Positions 1 to 9,500 of a DNA stretch of 33,498 bases are shown piece after piece. Where the stretch lies: positions 1 to 33,498 of the forward strand of contig JAOTXY010000033.1 of assembly GCA_029862125.1 (NCBI GenBank). Direction: 5' to 3'. The translations under genes and the position numbers were made by a program. Origin of the DNA: Gammaproteobacteria bacterium. Its GTDB lineage: Bacteria > Pseudomonadota > Gammaproteobacteria > GCA-001735895. Within the stretch, counting starts at the first letter, position 1. Each line of letters begins with the position of its first letter. The notes under the pieces were generated by a model, which saw only the letters and a program-made list of their open reading frames with translations, had not been told where the DNA came from and searched no databases.

Positions 1-349
1 GCTGGGTGCGAGCTTGTGGGCCAATGTTGATCGAAAGCGCAAGGAACTGAGCGTGTTAAGACTGGTCGGATTTAAAAGCGGACGCATTGTCATGTTTCCC
101 GTTCTGCAATCGTTTTACACCGCCATACTCGGGTGGTTGCTCGCGGTTCTCGTCTATCTTGGTTTTGAACACCTGATCAACTTCTTTCTGGCCCCACGGC
201 TTAATCTTGATCGCGCCCTGTGTTTTCTGCTCACCGAGCATTTCCTGTGGGCTTTAGGATTGACAGTCGTCGTCGCCATTTCTGCCGCCATACTGGGTGG
301 TGCCCGGGCCGCCGGTATCGAACCTTCCGAAGGCTTGCGTGAAATCTAA
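1..349 (+). CDS. FtsX-family ABC transporter permease, C-terminal fragment (5' truncated by window)
   Basis: The open frame runs in from the left edge (first full codon at base 2), so only the last ~116 residues are seen. They match the C-terminal end of FtsX/MacB/LolC-type permeases: a cytoplasmic stretch with the family's ELSVLRLVGFKSGRI (the 'E-x-x-x-LR-x-x-G' coupling helix), then two hydrophobic helices and a final cytoplasmic tail ending GARAAGIEPSEGLREI, the usual 'A-x-x-x-x-P-x-x-x-LR' ending. Such permeases pair with an ABC ATPase to move lipids, lipoproteins or peptides, or to do mechanical work on the envelope; the substrate cannot be read from this piece. In many gammaproteobacteria lptE lies before holA, but here this permease does. 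No intrinsic terminator is visible directly after its stop. Confidence 0.85.
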   Translation, partial: LGASLWANVDRKRKELSVLRLVGFKSGRIVMFPVLQSFYTAILGWLLAVLVYLGFEHLINFFLAPRLNLDRALCFLLTEHFLWALGLTVVVAISAAILGGARAAGIEPSEGLREI

Positions 350-352
350 ATA

Positions 353-372
353 ATGTAGGATCGATCCTACAT
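353..372. promoter_or_regulatory. 20-bp perfect palindrome resembling a GacA/UvrY response-regulator box
   Basis: The sequence ATGTAGGATCGATCCTACAT is a perfect inverted repeat. Its core TGTAGG-N6-CCTACA differs by one symmetrical base per half-site from the GacA upstream activating sequence TGTAAG-N6-CTTACA known in front of rsmX/Y/Z genes. It starts three bases after the stop of the permease and lies about 75 bp (centre to start) upstream of a TATAAT box. With no T-run after it, it is unlikely to be a Rho-independent terminator. The identification as a GacA-type operator is inference. Confidence 0.5.
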
Positions 373-436
373 AAACGGTTGCCCGGGATTACAAATCAAG
401 TCGCCTTACGGCGTAGGGCCAGGATCTCCGAAACTC

Positions 437-442
437 TATAAT
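437..442 (+). promoter_or_regulatory. -10 promoter element (TATAAT) for the candidate sRNA
   Basis: A consensus TATAAT lies at 437-442. No good TTGACA-like box is found 16-18 bp upstream, as is usual for activator-dependent promoters. Transcription would start near base 449. The palindrome at 353-372 would be centred about 86 bp upstream of that start, somewhat further than in Pseudomonas rsmY/rsmZ. Confidence 0.4.
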
Positions 443-448
443 TCAAGA

Positions 449-591
449 CGTGCCGGTATGGATTCAGGCAAAGGAGATGTTAATAAATATTTTTATTGCA
501 TCAAAGGCAGGAAGCCTTGCAGGAAGCCGTTGGATCAAGTATGCAGGTAATCTTTGGGTCCTCGCACCTTAACCGGTCGAGGACCTTTTTT
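449..591 (+). ncRNA. Candidate CsrB/RsmY-like regulatory sRNA (CsrA/RsmA-sequestering)
   Basis: Between the TATAAT box and the intrinsic terminator lie ~140 nt with six GGA motifs (460, 473, 510, 522, 532, 581), against about two expected by chance. One is displayed in a perfect hairpin, AAGGC-AGGAA-GCCTT at 504-518, the classic CsrA/RsmA target (AGGA in the loop). A second CAGGAAG copy follows at 520-526. The first GGA lies in the loop of TGCC/GGCA (451-454/467-470). An AU-rich hairpin AATAAA/TTTATT spans 482-496. Size, GGA density, upstream GacA-like box and 3' terminator all fit RsmX/Y/Z-type RNAs that titrate CsrA. Alternatives: a leader or attenuator of holA, or the mRNA of a 30-codon reading frame at 458-550. 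The 5' end is uncertain. Confidence 0.5.
557..591 (+). terminator. Rho-independent terminator
   Basis: An 8-bp perfect stem GGTCCTCG (557-564) / CGAGGACC (578-585) with a 13-nt loop is followed at once by six T (586-591). It ends the candidate sRNA about 50 bp before holA, so holA probably depends on read-through or its own weak promoter. Confidence 0.85.
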
Positions 592-642
592 AGTTCTGCT
601 GCCACGCTCTTTACAAAACCGTATTGTGGTAGCATTCGCCGC

Positions 643-1659
643 ATGCAAGCCTCCCAGATCACGCAGGATATCAAACCCGTATATCTGCTCGCCAGCGCCG
701 AACCCTTGTTGACTCGCGACTGGCTTGACGATGCACGTGATGCGCTGCGTGCAGCGGGTTTTGAAGACATTCTGAATCTGCAAACCGATACCGGTTTCGA
801 TTGGCAGGAGCTACTGCAGGAAGGCGATATGATGTCGCTGTTTTCAGAGCACAAATGCCGTATCGTGACCATGCCAACCGGGAAACCAGGGCAGGCCGGG
901 AGCAAGGTAATTCAAAGTCTTTGTCGAGAGCCGAGCGAAGGTAATGTTTATATCTTTTCGGTACCGGCGCTCGATCGGCAGTCCAGAAACGCGAGCTGGT
1001 GCAAGGCGATACAGGCAGCGGGTAAGATTGTCGAGCTTAAACCGGTTTATGAAAATCAACTGGCCGACTGGTTATTGCATCGGGCTCACGGCAAAGGGCT
1101 TAATCTCGATCTGCAATCGGTCCTGTTTCTGGCTGAACGTACCGAGGGTAACCTGTTGGCCGCAGACCAGGAGCTGGAAAAACTTTCGATACGATTTGCC
1201 GACCAGTCTGAGGTTGATTTCGAAACCATAGCGGCATCGGTTTCAGAGTCGTCGCGCTACAGTCATTTCCTGCTGGTCGATGCCTGTCTTGCTGGCAAAA
1301 CCGGGCGCGCGCTGAAGATTCTGCATAGCCTCGAAGCAGAAGGCTATGCCACGGCACAGTTGCGTTGGGCATTGCAGAATTCGCTGCAACAACTGGATCG
1401 TCTCAAGCAGGCCCAGCGTGGTGGTTCTATTGGTGACCGCATCTGGCAGGAACTGCGCATCTGGGGAGCTAAACAGGGGCTTTACCAGGCCGCATTAGCA
1501 AGACTCGGGGCTTCACGGATTGAGCGTTTGCTACAAAGCTGTGCTACATTAGATCGCCTTGGAAAGGGGCAACAGGACAGTGATTTATATGAGCAGGACT
1601 GGTTACAGGTAAAATCACTGGTTGCCGACTTCAGCGGCGATATTGGTAATAGATTATGA
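643..1659 (+). CDS. holA: DNA polymerase III subunit delta
   Basis: HolA is the delta subunit of the DnaX clamp loader; it opens the beta sliding clamp. The 338-residue product has the expected length (E. coli 343) and typical blocks: [12 protein letters not shown] near the N-terminus, the [11 protein letters not shown] clamp-binding region near residue 70, then the C-terminal collar domain with [14 protein letters not shown] and the [18 protein letters not shown] stretch. The frame is open up to 496, but the ATG at 643 is chosen because homologues start about two residues before the Q-x-x-Q-x-x-PVY region and because the upstream part overlaps the terminator. The stop overlaps proA by 4 bp (ATGA), so the two are translationally coupled. 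In gammaproteobacteria holA usually follows lptE; here an sRNA-like locus and an FtsX permease precede it. Confidence 0.93.
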   Translation: MQASQITQDIKPVYLLASAEPLLTRDWLDDARDALRAAGFEDILNLQTDTGFDWQELLQEGDMMSLFSEHKCRIVTMPTGKPGQAGSKVIQSLCREPSEGNVYIFSVPALDRQSRNASWCKAIQAAGKIVELKPVYENQLADWLLHRAHGKGLNLDLQSVLFLAERTEGNLLAADQELEKLSIRFADQSEVDFETIAASVSESSRYSHFLLVDACLAGKTGRALKILHSLEAEGYATAQLRWALQNSLQQLDRLKQAQRGGSIGDRIWQELRIWGAKQGLYQAALARLGASRIERLLQSCATLDRLGKGQQDSDLYEQDWLQVKSLVADFSGDIGNRL

Positions 1660-2945
1660 GTGTTGCGTTACATAAAGAACAGGGTACCAATCTGGGTCAG
1701 TACATGCTGCAGCTCGGGCAGTCGGCACGCGCGGCAGCAGCTGAACTCGCGCATGCAGAGCCACAGCATAAGAACCAGGCCTTACTCGCGATCGCAACGG
1801 TACTGGATCAACGTCGAGATTTTATTCTGCAGGAAAATAAAAAGGATCTTGAGGCGGCCAGTGTTAACCTGTTAAGTGCCGCAATGCTCGAGCGGCTTGA
1901 ACTGAACCAGGCGCGTATCGATGCGATGATCGAAGGATTGCAACAGGTGGCAGGTCTCGCCGACCCGATCGGTGAAATCACCGAGTTGCGCTACCGCCCC
2001 TCCGGTATCCAGGTGGGCAAAATGCGGGTACCGCTGGGCGTTATCGGCATTATTTACGAATCAAGGCCCAACGTGACAATCGACGCTGCGGCGTTATGCC
2101 TTAAATCCGGCAATGCAAGTATATTGCGCGGTGGTAAGGAAGCGCTGCATTCCAACCAGGCCATATACCAGTGTATTCAGCAGGGACTGAAGCAAGCCGG
2201 TTTGATAGAGCAGGCGGTCCAGGTAATTAATACCACCGACCGTGAAGCGGTCAGCCAGATGTTGAAGATGCATGACAGCATAGACGTGATCATTCCGCGC
2301 GGCGGCAAATCCCTTATTGAGCGTATAGCCGGTGAATCGATGATTCCAGTAATTAAGCACCTGGATGGTGTTTGTCATGTTTTCATAGACGATCATGCCG
2401 ACCTGCAAAAGGCGCTGGACATCGCCGTAAACGCGAAAACCAGGCGCTACGGCGTGTGTAACGCGATGGAGACCCTGCTGGTGGCAGATGCGATTGCGGA
2501 TCGTATTATGCCCGGTATTATCGAGCAAATGTCGGCCAACGGGGTCGAGTTGCGCGGCTGCGATCGCAGTTGCCAGTTCGACGCTGTAAAAATTATTCCC
2601 GCCAGTGAAGAAGACTGGTATACCGAATACCTGGCACCAGTTTTATCGATTCGTATTGTCGATGGCCTCGAGCAGGCGATCGAGCATATTAATCACTACG
2701 GTTCACATCACACCGATGCGATTGTCAGCGAAGACTATAGCCATACCCGCGCATTTACCCGTCGCGTCGACTCGAGTTCGGTCATGGTCAATGCCTCGCC
2801 CGGATTTGCGGATGGTTTCGAATATGGCCTGGGCGCCGAGATCGGGATCAGCACCGATAAACTGCATGCCCGTGGACCGGTCGGGCTGGAAGGGTTAACT
2901 TCGCAGAAGTACGTTGTTTTCGGGGACGGAAACGTACGTAGCTAG
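1656..2945 (+). CDS. proA: Glutamate-5-semialdehyde dehydrogenase (gamma-glutamyl phosphate reductase)
   Basis: ProA reduces gamma-glutamyl phosphate to glutamate-5-semialdehyde with NADPH, the second step of proline synthesis. The 429 residues match the usual ~420. Family motifs are clear: [16 protein letters not shown], the [15 protein letters not shown] cofactor region, IPRGGKSLI, and the catalytic cysteine in [11 protein letters not shown]. The C-terminal [20 protein letters not shown] is typical. The start ATG lies inside the holA stop. proB is not in the window. The pairing of proA with nadD after holA is also found in other gammaproteobacteria such as pseudomonads, so the placement is ordinary. 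Confidence 0.97.
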   Translation: MSVALHKEQGTNLGQYMLQLGQSARAAAAELAHAEPQHKNQALLAIATVLDQRRDFILQENKKDLEAASVNLLSAAMLERLELNQARIDAMIEGLQQVAGLADPIGEITELRYRPSGIQVGKMRVPLGVIGIIYESRPNVTIDAAALCLKSGNASILRGGKEALHSNQAIYQCIQQGLKQAGLIEQAVQVINTTDREAVSQMLKMHDSIDVIIPRGGKSLIERIAGESMIPVIKHLDGVCHVFIDDHADLQKALDIAVNAKTRRYGVCNAMETLLVADAIADRIMPGIIEQMSANGVELRGCDRSCQFDAVKIIPASEEDWYTEYLAPVLSIRIVDGLEQAIEHINHYGSHHTDAIVSEDYSHTRAFTRRVDSSSVMVNASPGFADGFEYGLGAEIGISTDKLHARGPVGLEGLTSQKYVVFGDGNVRS

Positions 2946-2957
2946 TGCAGCACTAAG

Positions 2958-3578
2958 ATGATAGGGATTTTGGGAGGCACCTTCGATCCGATCCATGAGG
3001 GACATTTTCACATTGCTACCCAGGTATTGACCCGGCTCGGCCTGGAGCAGGTGCAGTTTATGCCCTGCGCATTGCCGGTGCATCGCGATGAACCCCATGC
3101 CTCGGCCACGGATCGCTGCGCGATGATTGAATTGATGATCGCAGACGAGAAGGCGTTTGCGTTGAACACCCTTGAACTCGATCGCAGTGGACCATCGTAC
3201 ACGCTCGACAGCCTGCGCGAGATTCGCCACCGAACTGACGCGACCCTGGTGCTGGTGCTCGGTGCGGACGCCTTCAATAATTTCGCCAGCTGGAAATTAC
3301 CACATGAAATTCTGAAGATTGCTCACCTGGTGGTCTGTTATCGGCCGGGTTACGAAGTGGGTACGCATATTTTTGATGCATATCTTGCCGAATCACCAGG
3401 GGTTTTGTCTGAACATTTGGCAGGTGCCATTCTAATGCTCGAAGTCGAAGCGATTGACTGCTCCTCAAGCGAAGTGCGTGCCGCGTTGGAGCAGGGTGAC
3501 ACCACGGGGCGATGTATACGCCCGGTGGTGGCAGACTATATCGATAAACATAATTTATACCGGAGAACCATTGACTGA
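2958..3578 (+). CDS. nadD: Nicotinate-nucleotide adenylyltransferase
   Basis: NadD transfers AMP from ATP to nicotinate mononucleotide, giving deamido-NAD in NAD biosynthesis. The 206-residue protein starts with the nucleotidyltransferase signature GGTFDPIHEGH (residues ~6-16, with the T/HxGH phosphate-binding histidines) and carries LVLVLGADAFNNFASW in the middle and the C-terminal SSSEVRAAL (the ISSTxxR-type ATP-binding motif). The ATG is 12 bp after the proA stop. The last eight bases overlap the TTG start of rsfS. No irregularity is seen. Confidence 0.96.
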   Translation: MIGILGGTFDPIHEGHFHIATQVLTRLGLEQVQFMPCALPVHRDEPHASATDRCAMIELMIADEKAFALNTLELDRSGPSYTLDSLREIRHRTDATLVLVLGADAFNNFASWKLPHEILKIAHLVVCYRPGYEVGTHIFDAYLAESPGVLSEHLAGAILMLEVEAIDCSSSEVRAALEQGDTTGRCIRPVVADYIDKHNLYRRTID

Positions 3579-3930
3579 TACCAATCCCACCAGCTTGCAG
3601 GTCGAGGCAACCAAAAAAATGGCGCTAGAGGCGCTGGATAACCTGAAGGCGGAAAATGTAGTGTTGCTGGACGTGCGCGCCCAGTCCAGTTTCACCGACT
3701 ATATGATATTTGCGAGCGGGAGCTCCAGGCGCCATGTCACTGCAATTGCTGAATCGGTAGTCGAGGCTGCAAAGGCGGCTGATAGCCCCGCCATTGGCGT
3801 TGAAGGTGAGGATATCGGTGAATGGATACTGGTTGATCTCGGTGACGTGGTCATTCATATCATGTTGCCCGATGTGCGACTCTATTATGACCTTGAAAAA
3901 CTCTGGGGCGAAGAACTGGCCGTCGGCTGA
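3571..3930 (+). CDS. rsfS: Ribosomal silencing factor RsfS
   Basis: RsfS (YbeB/Iojap family) binds ribosomal protein uL14 and blocks joining of the subunits when nutrients are scarce. The product is ~119 residues and has the family core VVLLDVRAQSSFTDYMIFASGSSRRHVTAIAESV and the later GEWILVDLGDVVIHIM and YYDLEKLWG. The frame is open upstream to 3454, but this would overlap nadD by 125 bp. The TTG at 3571 is chosen because a GGAG sits five bases before it (3562-3565), and it gives a protein of normal length. It overlaps the end of nadD by 8 bp and is followed by rlmH after 2 bp, the same rsfS-rlmH pair as in E. coli. Confidence 0.95.
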   Translation: MTDTNPTSLQVEATKKMALEALDNLKAENVVLLDVRAQSSFTDYMIFASGSSRRHVTAIAESVVEAAKAADSPAIGVEGEDIGEWILVDLGDVVIHIMLPDVRLYYDLEKLWGEELAVG

Positions 3931-3932
3931 GA

Positions 3933-4403
3933 ATGCAGATCCAGGTTATCAATGTCGCGCAAAAAATGCCCGCCTGGGTTGACACCGCCTGCGATGATTA
4001 CCTGAAACGGATTCCGAGGGAAATTTCGCTAAAATTCGTAACCGTGCCGCTTGCGTCTCGCAAATCACAACAGTCCCGCGCACGCCTGCAACAACAGGAG
4101 TCAGCTCTTATACTGGAAAAATTGACTTCCGGCAGCCTGAATATTGCACTCGATGAAGCTGGTGAATCATGGTCAAGTGCCGACTGGTCAAAGCACCTGC
4201 AACGCTGGATGTTTGATTTTCCACGCGTAAACCTGATCATCGGTGGTCCGGATGGTTTGTCGTCGGCCTGTATCGAAGTCTGCCAGCACCGGGTCTCACT
4301 CGGAAAAATGACGATGCCGCATGCGCTCGTCAAGGTAGTGCTCGTGGAACAACTGTACCGTGCTTGGAGCATCCTCAAAGGTCACCCATATCATCGCGAA
4401 TAG
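3933..4403 (+). CDS. rlmH: 23S rRNA (pseudouridine1915-N3)-methyltransferase RlmH
   Basis: RlmH is a SPOUT (trefoil-knot) methyltransferase that uses SAM to methylate pseudouridine 1915 in helix 69 of 23S rRNA. The 156-residue length matches E. coli (155). The knot motifs are present: LIIGGPDGLS (SAM loop), LGKMTMPHALVKVVLVEQLYRAW, and the conserved terminus ILKGHPYHRE. It lies 2 bp after rsfS, so both ribosome-acting proteins are co-expressed. maf follows after 35 bp. Confidence 0.97.
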   Translation: MQIQVINVAQKMPAWVDTACDDYLKRIPREISLKFVTVPLASRKSQQSRARLQQQESALILEKLTSGSLNIALDEAGESWSSADWSKHLQRWMFDFPRVNLIIGGPDGLSSACIEVCQHRVSLGKMTMPHALVKVVLVEQLYRAWSILKGHPYHRE

Positions 4404-4438
4404 GCGACCCGGACAGGCTTTCAAGCTATCATTCCACA

Positions 4439-5014
4439 ATGATTTACCTCGCCTCCAAATCACCCCGCAGGGCCGAGCTATTGCGCCAGATCGGCATTGA
4501 ATTCGTCGTTCAAGCCCTGGATATCGATGAGAGCAGGGAGCCAACGGAATCGCCCACCGAGTACGTATGCCGCATGGCCAGAACCAAGGCCGGGGTTGTC
4601 GCCGAGCATCTGATCGGGCAGCAGGAGCCTTACGCCGTGCTGGCGGCAGATACTACAATCGTGCTTGATGGTGATACCATTGGCAAGCCTGCCGATCGCG
4701 AGCAATGCCACTCTATATTACGGCAGTTGTCTGGCAGGCAACACCTGGTCTTGAGTGCCGTCGCTCTGGCCACGCCGGGCAAGGTCGCGTTACGGCTAAC
4801 TCAAAACAGGGTGAGCTTCAGGTCATTATCGGCATCGGAAATCGAGTCCTATTGTGCGACCGGGGAACCGATGGACAAGGCGGGTGCCTACGCAATCCAG
4901 GGTAAGGCTGCTATCTTTATTGAACACCTTGAAGGAAGTTATTCAGCGGTTATGGGTTTGCCGCTTTACGAGACTGCAGAGTTACTGCAAGACGCAAATA
5001 TAGCGATGTTTTGA
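4439..5014 (+). CDS. maf: Maf-family nucleoside triphosphate pyrophosphatase (YhdE type)
   Basis: Maf proteins hydrolyse non-canonical or excess NTPs (dTTP/UTP for the YhdE subgroup) to monophosphates and can arrest septation. The 191-residue product begins with MIYLASKSPRRAELLRQIG, the family phosphate-binding signature, and has AADTTIVLDG and the EPMDKAGAYAIQGKAAIFIEHLEGSYSAVMGLP blocks. The frame is open 25 codons upstream, but the ATG at 4439 places the signature directly at the N-terminus as in homologues. Assignment to the YhdE subgroup rests on the following rng-yhdP-tldD order, as in E. coli where yhdE precedes rng. mreBCD, which commonly precede it, are absent. Confidence 0.93.
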   Translation: MIYLASKSPRRAELLRQIGIEFVVQALDIDESREPTESPTEYVCRMARTKAGVVAEHLIGQQEPYAVLAADTTIVLDGDTIGKPADREQCHSILRQLSGRQHLVLSAVALATPGKVALRLTQNRVSFRSLSASEIESYCATGEPMDKAGAYAIQGKAAIFIEHLEGSYSAVMGLPLYETAELLQDANIAMF

Positions 5015-5016
5015 TT

Positions 5017-6495
5017 ATGACGATAAGCGAAGAAATACTAATCAATATAACACCCCAGGAAACCCGGGTAGCGATAGTAGAGAACGGGGCGCTACAGGAA
5101 GTCAGTATCGAACGCCAACGTAGCCGTGGAATTGTCGGCAATATATACAAAGGCAAGGTCAATCGGGTGCTGCCCGGTATGGAGGCAGCTTTTGTCGATA
5201 TAGGTCTCGACAAGGCCGGGTTTCTGCACGTCTCCGATATCGATACGGGTGATGATAGTGCAGTTGCAGAGGAAAATACGACGCGCCCGACAATCAATGA
5301 GCTTTTACGTGAAGGGGAGACTGTATTGGTGCAGGTTGTCAAAGATCCAATTGGCACCAAGGGAGCACGTTTGACGACCAGTATATCCGTACCCTCCCGC
5401 TACCTGGTTTACATGCCAAACTCCACCTCTGTGGGTATATCGGTCAAGATCGAGGATGAAGCCGAACGTGAACGCCTGAAAAAACTGATCGAGGCTTGCC
5501 GTTCCGAAAATCAGGTTGGTGGTTGTATTATTCGTACCGCCGCGGAAGGCGTTGACGAGACTGAATTGCAGCTTGATATCACTTTTTTATCCAAGCTGTG
5601 GGGATCGTTACTCGAGCACGCAGAATCGGTGCCTGCCGGGAGTATGATTCACGAGGATCTACCGTTGTCGATACGTACACTGCGTGACATGGTGGGGGTC
5701 GATACCAGCCTGGTAAAAGTTGATTCTCGAGAAACATACCAGCGTATGACCGATTTCGCGACGCGTTATATTCCAGACCTGCCAGCCAGGATCGAACACT
5801 ATCCGGGCGAACGCCCCTTGTTTGATGTTTACAATATCGATGATGAACTGCAACGTGCGCTCGCACGCCAGGTCAGTCTTAAATCAGGTGGTTACCTGAT
5901 TATTGACCAAACCGAGGCGATGACGACCATTGATATCAATACCGGTGCGTTTGTAGGCCATCAAAACCTCGAAGAAACCATTTTCAAAACCAATATGGAG
6001 GCGTCGCAGGCAATCGCACGGCAACTCAGGTTACGCAACCTCGGGGGTATTATCATCATCGATTTCATCGACATGGAGCACGAGGATCATAAGCGACAGG
6101 TATTAAAATCGCTAGAGAAGTACCTTGATAAGGATCATGCCAAGACCCAGGTTTGCGAGGTTTCGCCGCTGGGGCTGGTCGAAATGACGCGTAAACGCAC
6201 GCGTGAAAGCCTGGAGCATATTCTGTGCGAGCCCTGTAAAACCTGTCATGGCCGAGGCTCGCTTAAGACCACTGAAACCGTGTGTTACGAGATATTCCGC
6301 GAAATCCTGCGAGAGGCCCGCTTTTATGATGAAGCGCGGCAATTGCTGGTTATGGCAAACCAGGATGTCGTCGACAGATTACTCGACGAAGAGGCGGCTA
6401 ATTTGGCCGAACTCGAAACCTTTATCAAAATTCCGGTCAAACTTCAGGTAGAGGCACACTTATCTCAGGAATCTTATGACGTGGTGCCAGTCTAA
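5017..6495 (+). CDS. rng: Ribonuclease G
   Basis: RNase G is an endoribonuclease of the RNase E/G family that matures the 5' end of 16S rRNA and degrades some mRNAs. The 492-residue size fits RNase G (489) and not RNase E. Visible features: an S1 domain from ~residue 35 (RGIVGNIYKGKVNRVLPGMEAAFVDIG), the catalytic aspartates in TEAMTTIDINTGAFVG and GGIIIIDFIDM, and the zinc-link region CEPCKTCHGRG. A TTG two codons upstream could serve as start, but the ATG at 5017 gives the family N-terminus (MTISEEILINITPQETRVA). It begins 2 bp after maf and ends 18 bp before yhdP. Confidence 0.97.
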   Translation: MTISEEILINITPQETRVAIVENGALQEVSIERQRSRGIVGNIYKGKVNRVLPGMEAAFVDIGLDKAGFLHVSDIDTGDDSAVAEENTTRPTINELLREGETVLVQVVKDPIGTKGARLTTSISVPSRYLVYMPNSTSVGISVKIEDEAERERLKKLIEACRSENQVGGCIIRTAAEGVDETELQLDITFLSKLWGSLLEHAESVPAGSMIHEDLPLSIRTLRDMVGVDTSLVKVDSRETYQRMTDFATRYIPDLPARIEHYPGERPLFDVYNIDDELQRALARQVSLKSGGYLIIDQTEAMTTIDINTGAFVGHQNLEETIFKTNMEASQAIARQLRLRNLGGIIIIDFIDMEHEDHKRQVLKSLEKYLDKDHAKTQVCEVSPLGLVEMTRKRTRESLEHILCEPCKTCHGRGSLKTTETVCYEIFREILREARFYDEARQLLVMANQDVVDRLLDEEAANLAELETFIKIPVKLQVEAHLSQESYDVVPV

Positions 6496-6513
6496 ATATC
6501 TCGAGTTGATCGA

Positions 6514-9500
6514 ATGGAGCTTCTGAAAAGAATTAGCCTTGGAGTGTTCGTAGTCGCTGTCATCCTGCTGGCGATTATCATGGGCGGGTTGAGGCTCGTG
6601 ATAAGCAATATCGAGTATTTCAAACCCGAAATTGCGTACCTGCTGGAGCGTGATGTCAGTAAAGGTATCGTCTTTACCGAGGTCAGCGGAGAAGTAAACC
6701 GTTTCAATCCGATTCTTCGTATCGAAAATGTCTCGATAAATCTGCCCGATAGATCACAACCATTATTTATCGATCGCCTCACGGTTGAGTTCGATTTTTG
6801 GGCCAGCCTGAAGCAGGAAGCACCTGTCGTGCTTGAAATTTCAGGCAGGCTCGAAAAACTGGAATTGAAAAGAGATGAGTCAGGTCGATGGTGGACTCAC
6901 GATCTCGAGATTGGTACCGGTAAAAATCGAAGTTCGACCTTCGATTTCATGGAATCGCTAGCATTCGTGCCGCGCTATCTCAAACTCGATTTGCGTCGGC
7001 TAATCATCCGCGATGAAAAAAATCCCGCGACGTACCAGTTAGAACGCGTCTCAGCACACATCAATTACCAGCAAGGTCAGTTTTTTACACGGCTAAGCGC
7101 CGCGCTGCCGGATGAGCTCGGGCAGGGCATATTGGTGAAATCGGTTGTCGGCCCGGATCGAAGTGTTTTCTATATCAATGTGTCTAATTTGCAACTGCCT
7201 GCCATTGCCGGGTTATTTGACTTGAACACCTGGGGCCTGACAAATGGCGCGCTGGATGGTGAAGCCTGGATTAACATGTCCGGTGCCCGTGTCGTCGCCG
7301 TCAATGGAGACATGGTACTTAAGCAAGGCCTGCTGCAGGCCTTTGCCGATAAAATGCCCCTGGCGGTGGATTATCACGCGCGATTCAGTGCCATTCATCG
7401 TAAATCCAGTTGGCGCGTTACCGGCAACGTTGACCGTTTGAGAATCGATAATCAGAATGTTTTAGGATTTCGTACCCAGTTGGAAATCGCCGACGGACCC
7501 GACCAGACCCTGGTTTCTGCGTGGGTAAACCGATTTCAGCTCTCCGGTTTGCCGGCTATCGCAGGACAGTGGCTACCGGCAAACGTAAATCAGCAAATCG
7601 CGCAAGGTAAACTGCAGGGATTACTTCGGGACCTGGTGTTCAATATAGATCTACAGCGACCGGAGGAATTTAAAATCGGCGGCCAGGCGGTCCAGGTTAA
7701 CAACGAGGCATTCGGAAATATTCCGGGCGCAACGAATCTGAACGCTGATTTTCTCTTAGCGGGCAAGCGGCTCGGAGTAAAGGTCCATGGCGAGCAGGTC
7801 AGTCTCGACTTCGCTGACTTTTTCAGGGCTCCACTGGAATTTGATGCGCTGGAGTTGAGTGCAAATGCCAGCCGCAACGATTCAGGTGAAATTTCATTTT
7901 CAGTTAACGAATTCCAGGCTAGCAACCAGGATGCCAGGGTTTCGGGTCGCATGTGGATGGAATCCGATGATCACGAGCGCCCGTTCATGTTTCTGCGCGC
8001 CAACTTTACCGATGCTGATGCAAGCAGCGCCGGTAAGTATATGCCGATAAAATTATTGCCCGAGAAGACACTTGAGTGGCTGGATCGAGGTATTAAGGGA
8101 GGATTTGCGCCTGCTGGCGATCTACAGTTCCACGGCAGGCTCAGCGGCTTCGAAAAGCTTCAACAAGAAAAATCGGGCGAATTTTTTGTCGATTTCAATG
8201 TCGAGCAGGCCGACGTGTTTTTTGCACCCGGTTGGCTGCATGCCAGGAACGGAACCGGCAGGGTTTTATTTCATAATACTGGACTTGAGTTCGATCTTGA
8301 TCGAGTCAGTTATGAGAATCTTGATAATGCCCGCGCCCAGGGATCGATCGCCGATTTCGGTAAAGCGGTGCTGGAACTCGCGGTCAAGGCAGATTCGCCG
8401 GTAACCGACGCGATCCGTATATGGATCGATACTCCAGTCGGGCAACGTTATCGTGAAGTGATCGGCAATTTGCACGACCTTGAAGGTAACGTCAGCAGTG
8501 ATATCCAAATTAGCTTGCCGCTGCATAGCGGAGACGAGAAACAGCAGGTCCTTGTGCTGGTCGATCTCAAAAATACGCGCGCGCGAGCGCGGAACTGGGG
8601 GCTCGACCTGTCACAGATAAACGGCCAACTACAGGTAACCGAGGATACGATCGTTGCCCGGGAGTTGAATGCCAGGTTCTTCGAAGATCCGGTCGAGATT
8701 GAGATCAGAACCGTAAAACCGGGCGGTGATACGGTTGTGAATGTGGACGGAATCCTTGAATCCAGAAACCTGCTAAAGCGACTACCTGAAAACATGACCC
8801 GACACATTCACGGCAAAAGCGATTGGCAAGTGAAGCTGAATTTTGCGGCAGAATCAGTATCAGACGAGCTCCCGTATTTGCAGATAAGCGCAGCCAGCAA
8901 GTTAAAAAACACGGAAATAGCGCTACCTGCACCGTTTGCCAAGTCCAGCCAGGATTCTTCACCGATTTCGGCTGAGGTTAATTTTTTTCCGCAACAGGTT
9001 GACTTCACAACCGACCTCGGTGCCGACATTCATGCGCGAGGACAACTGAACTCACGCGATGAGCAGGATTTTCAGCTTGATTCGCTCGAGCTCGCCTTCG
9101 CGGCTAAGCTCGAGCCCACAACACGGCCGGGATTACATCTCTACGGATTTGTACCGGAAATTTCAATTGACGACTGGATTCAGGTTTTCAAGGGCTCTGG
9201 TATGTCGAGTCCCGACCTGCTTAGTACAGCCAATCTCCAGTTTGATCGGGCCAATGCCTTTAACCGGGTGCTTGAAAACGTGGCATTCGAAGTCAGGCAA
9301 ACCAGTCAACGTTTTATTGGAGAAATTCAATCGTCGCTGCTTAGCGGTCGTTTTGAAGCTCCGAGCCAGGTTTCTCCGCAAAATCCGCTTGTTGTCAACC
9401 TGGAGTACCTGAGACTGGACAAACTCGACCAGGAAGCAGATTATGCCGCATTGCTGCCGAGTGATTTGACCGATTTTCGCGTCAGTTCCCAGGCACTGAT

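Noticed and set aside
458-550. 30-codon plus-strand reading frame (ATG 458, TAA 548-550) before the terminator
   Set aside because: No Shine-Dalgarno before the ATG, basic low-complexity product without known relatives, and its GGA motifs and hairpins explain the sequence better as an RNA. Kept only as an alternative.
496-642. Longer holA starting at TTG 496
   Set aside because: The added 49 residues run through the intrinsic terminator and have no HolA character.
3454-3570. Longer rsfS starting at 3454
   Set aside because: It would overlap nadD by 125 bp; the extension is a shadow of the nadD 3' end, and the TTG at 3571 has a good ribosome binding site.
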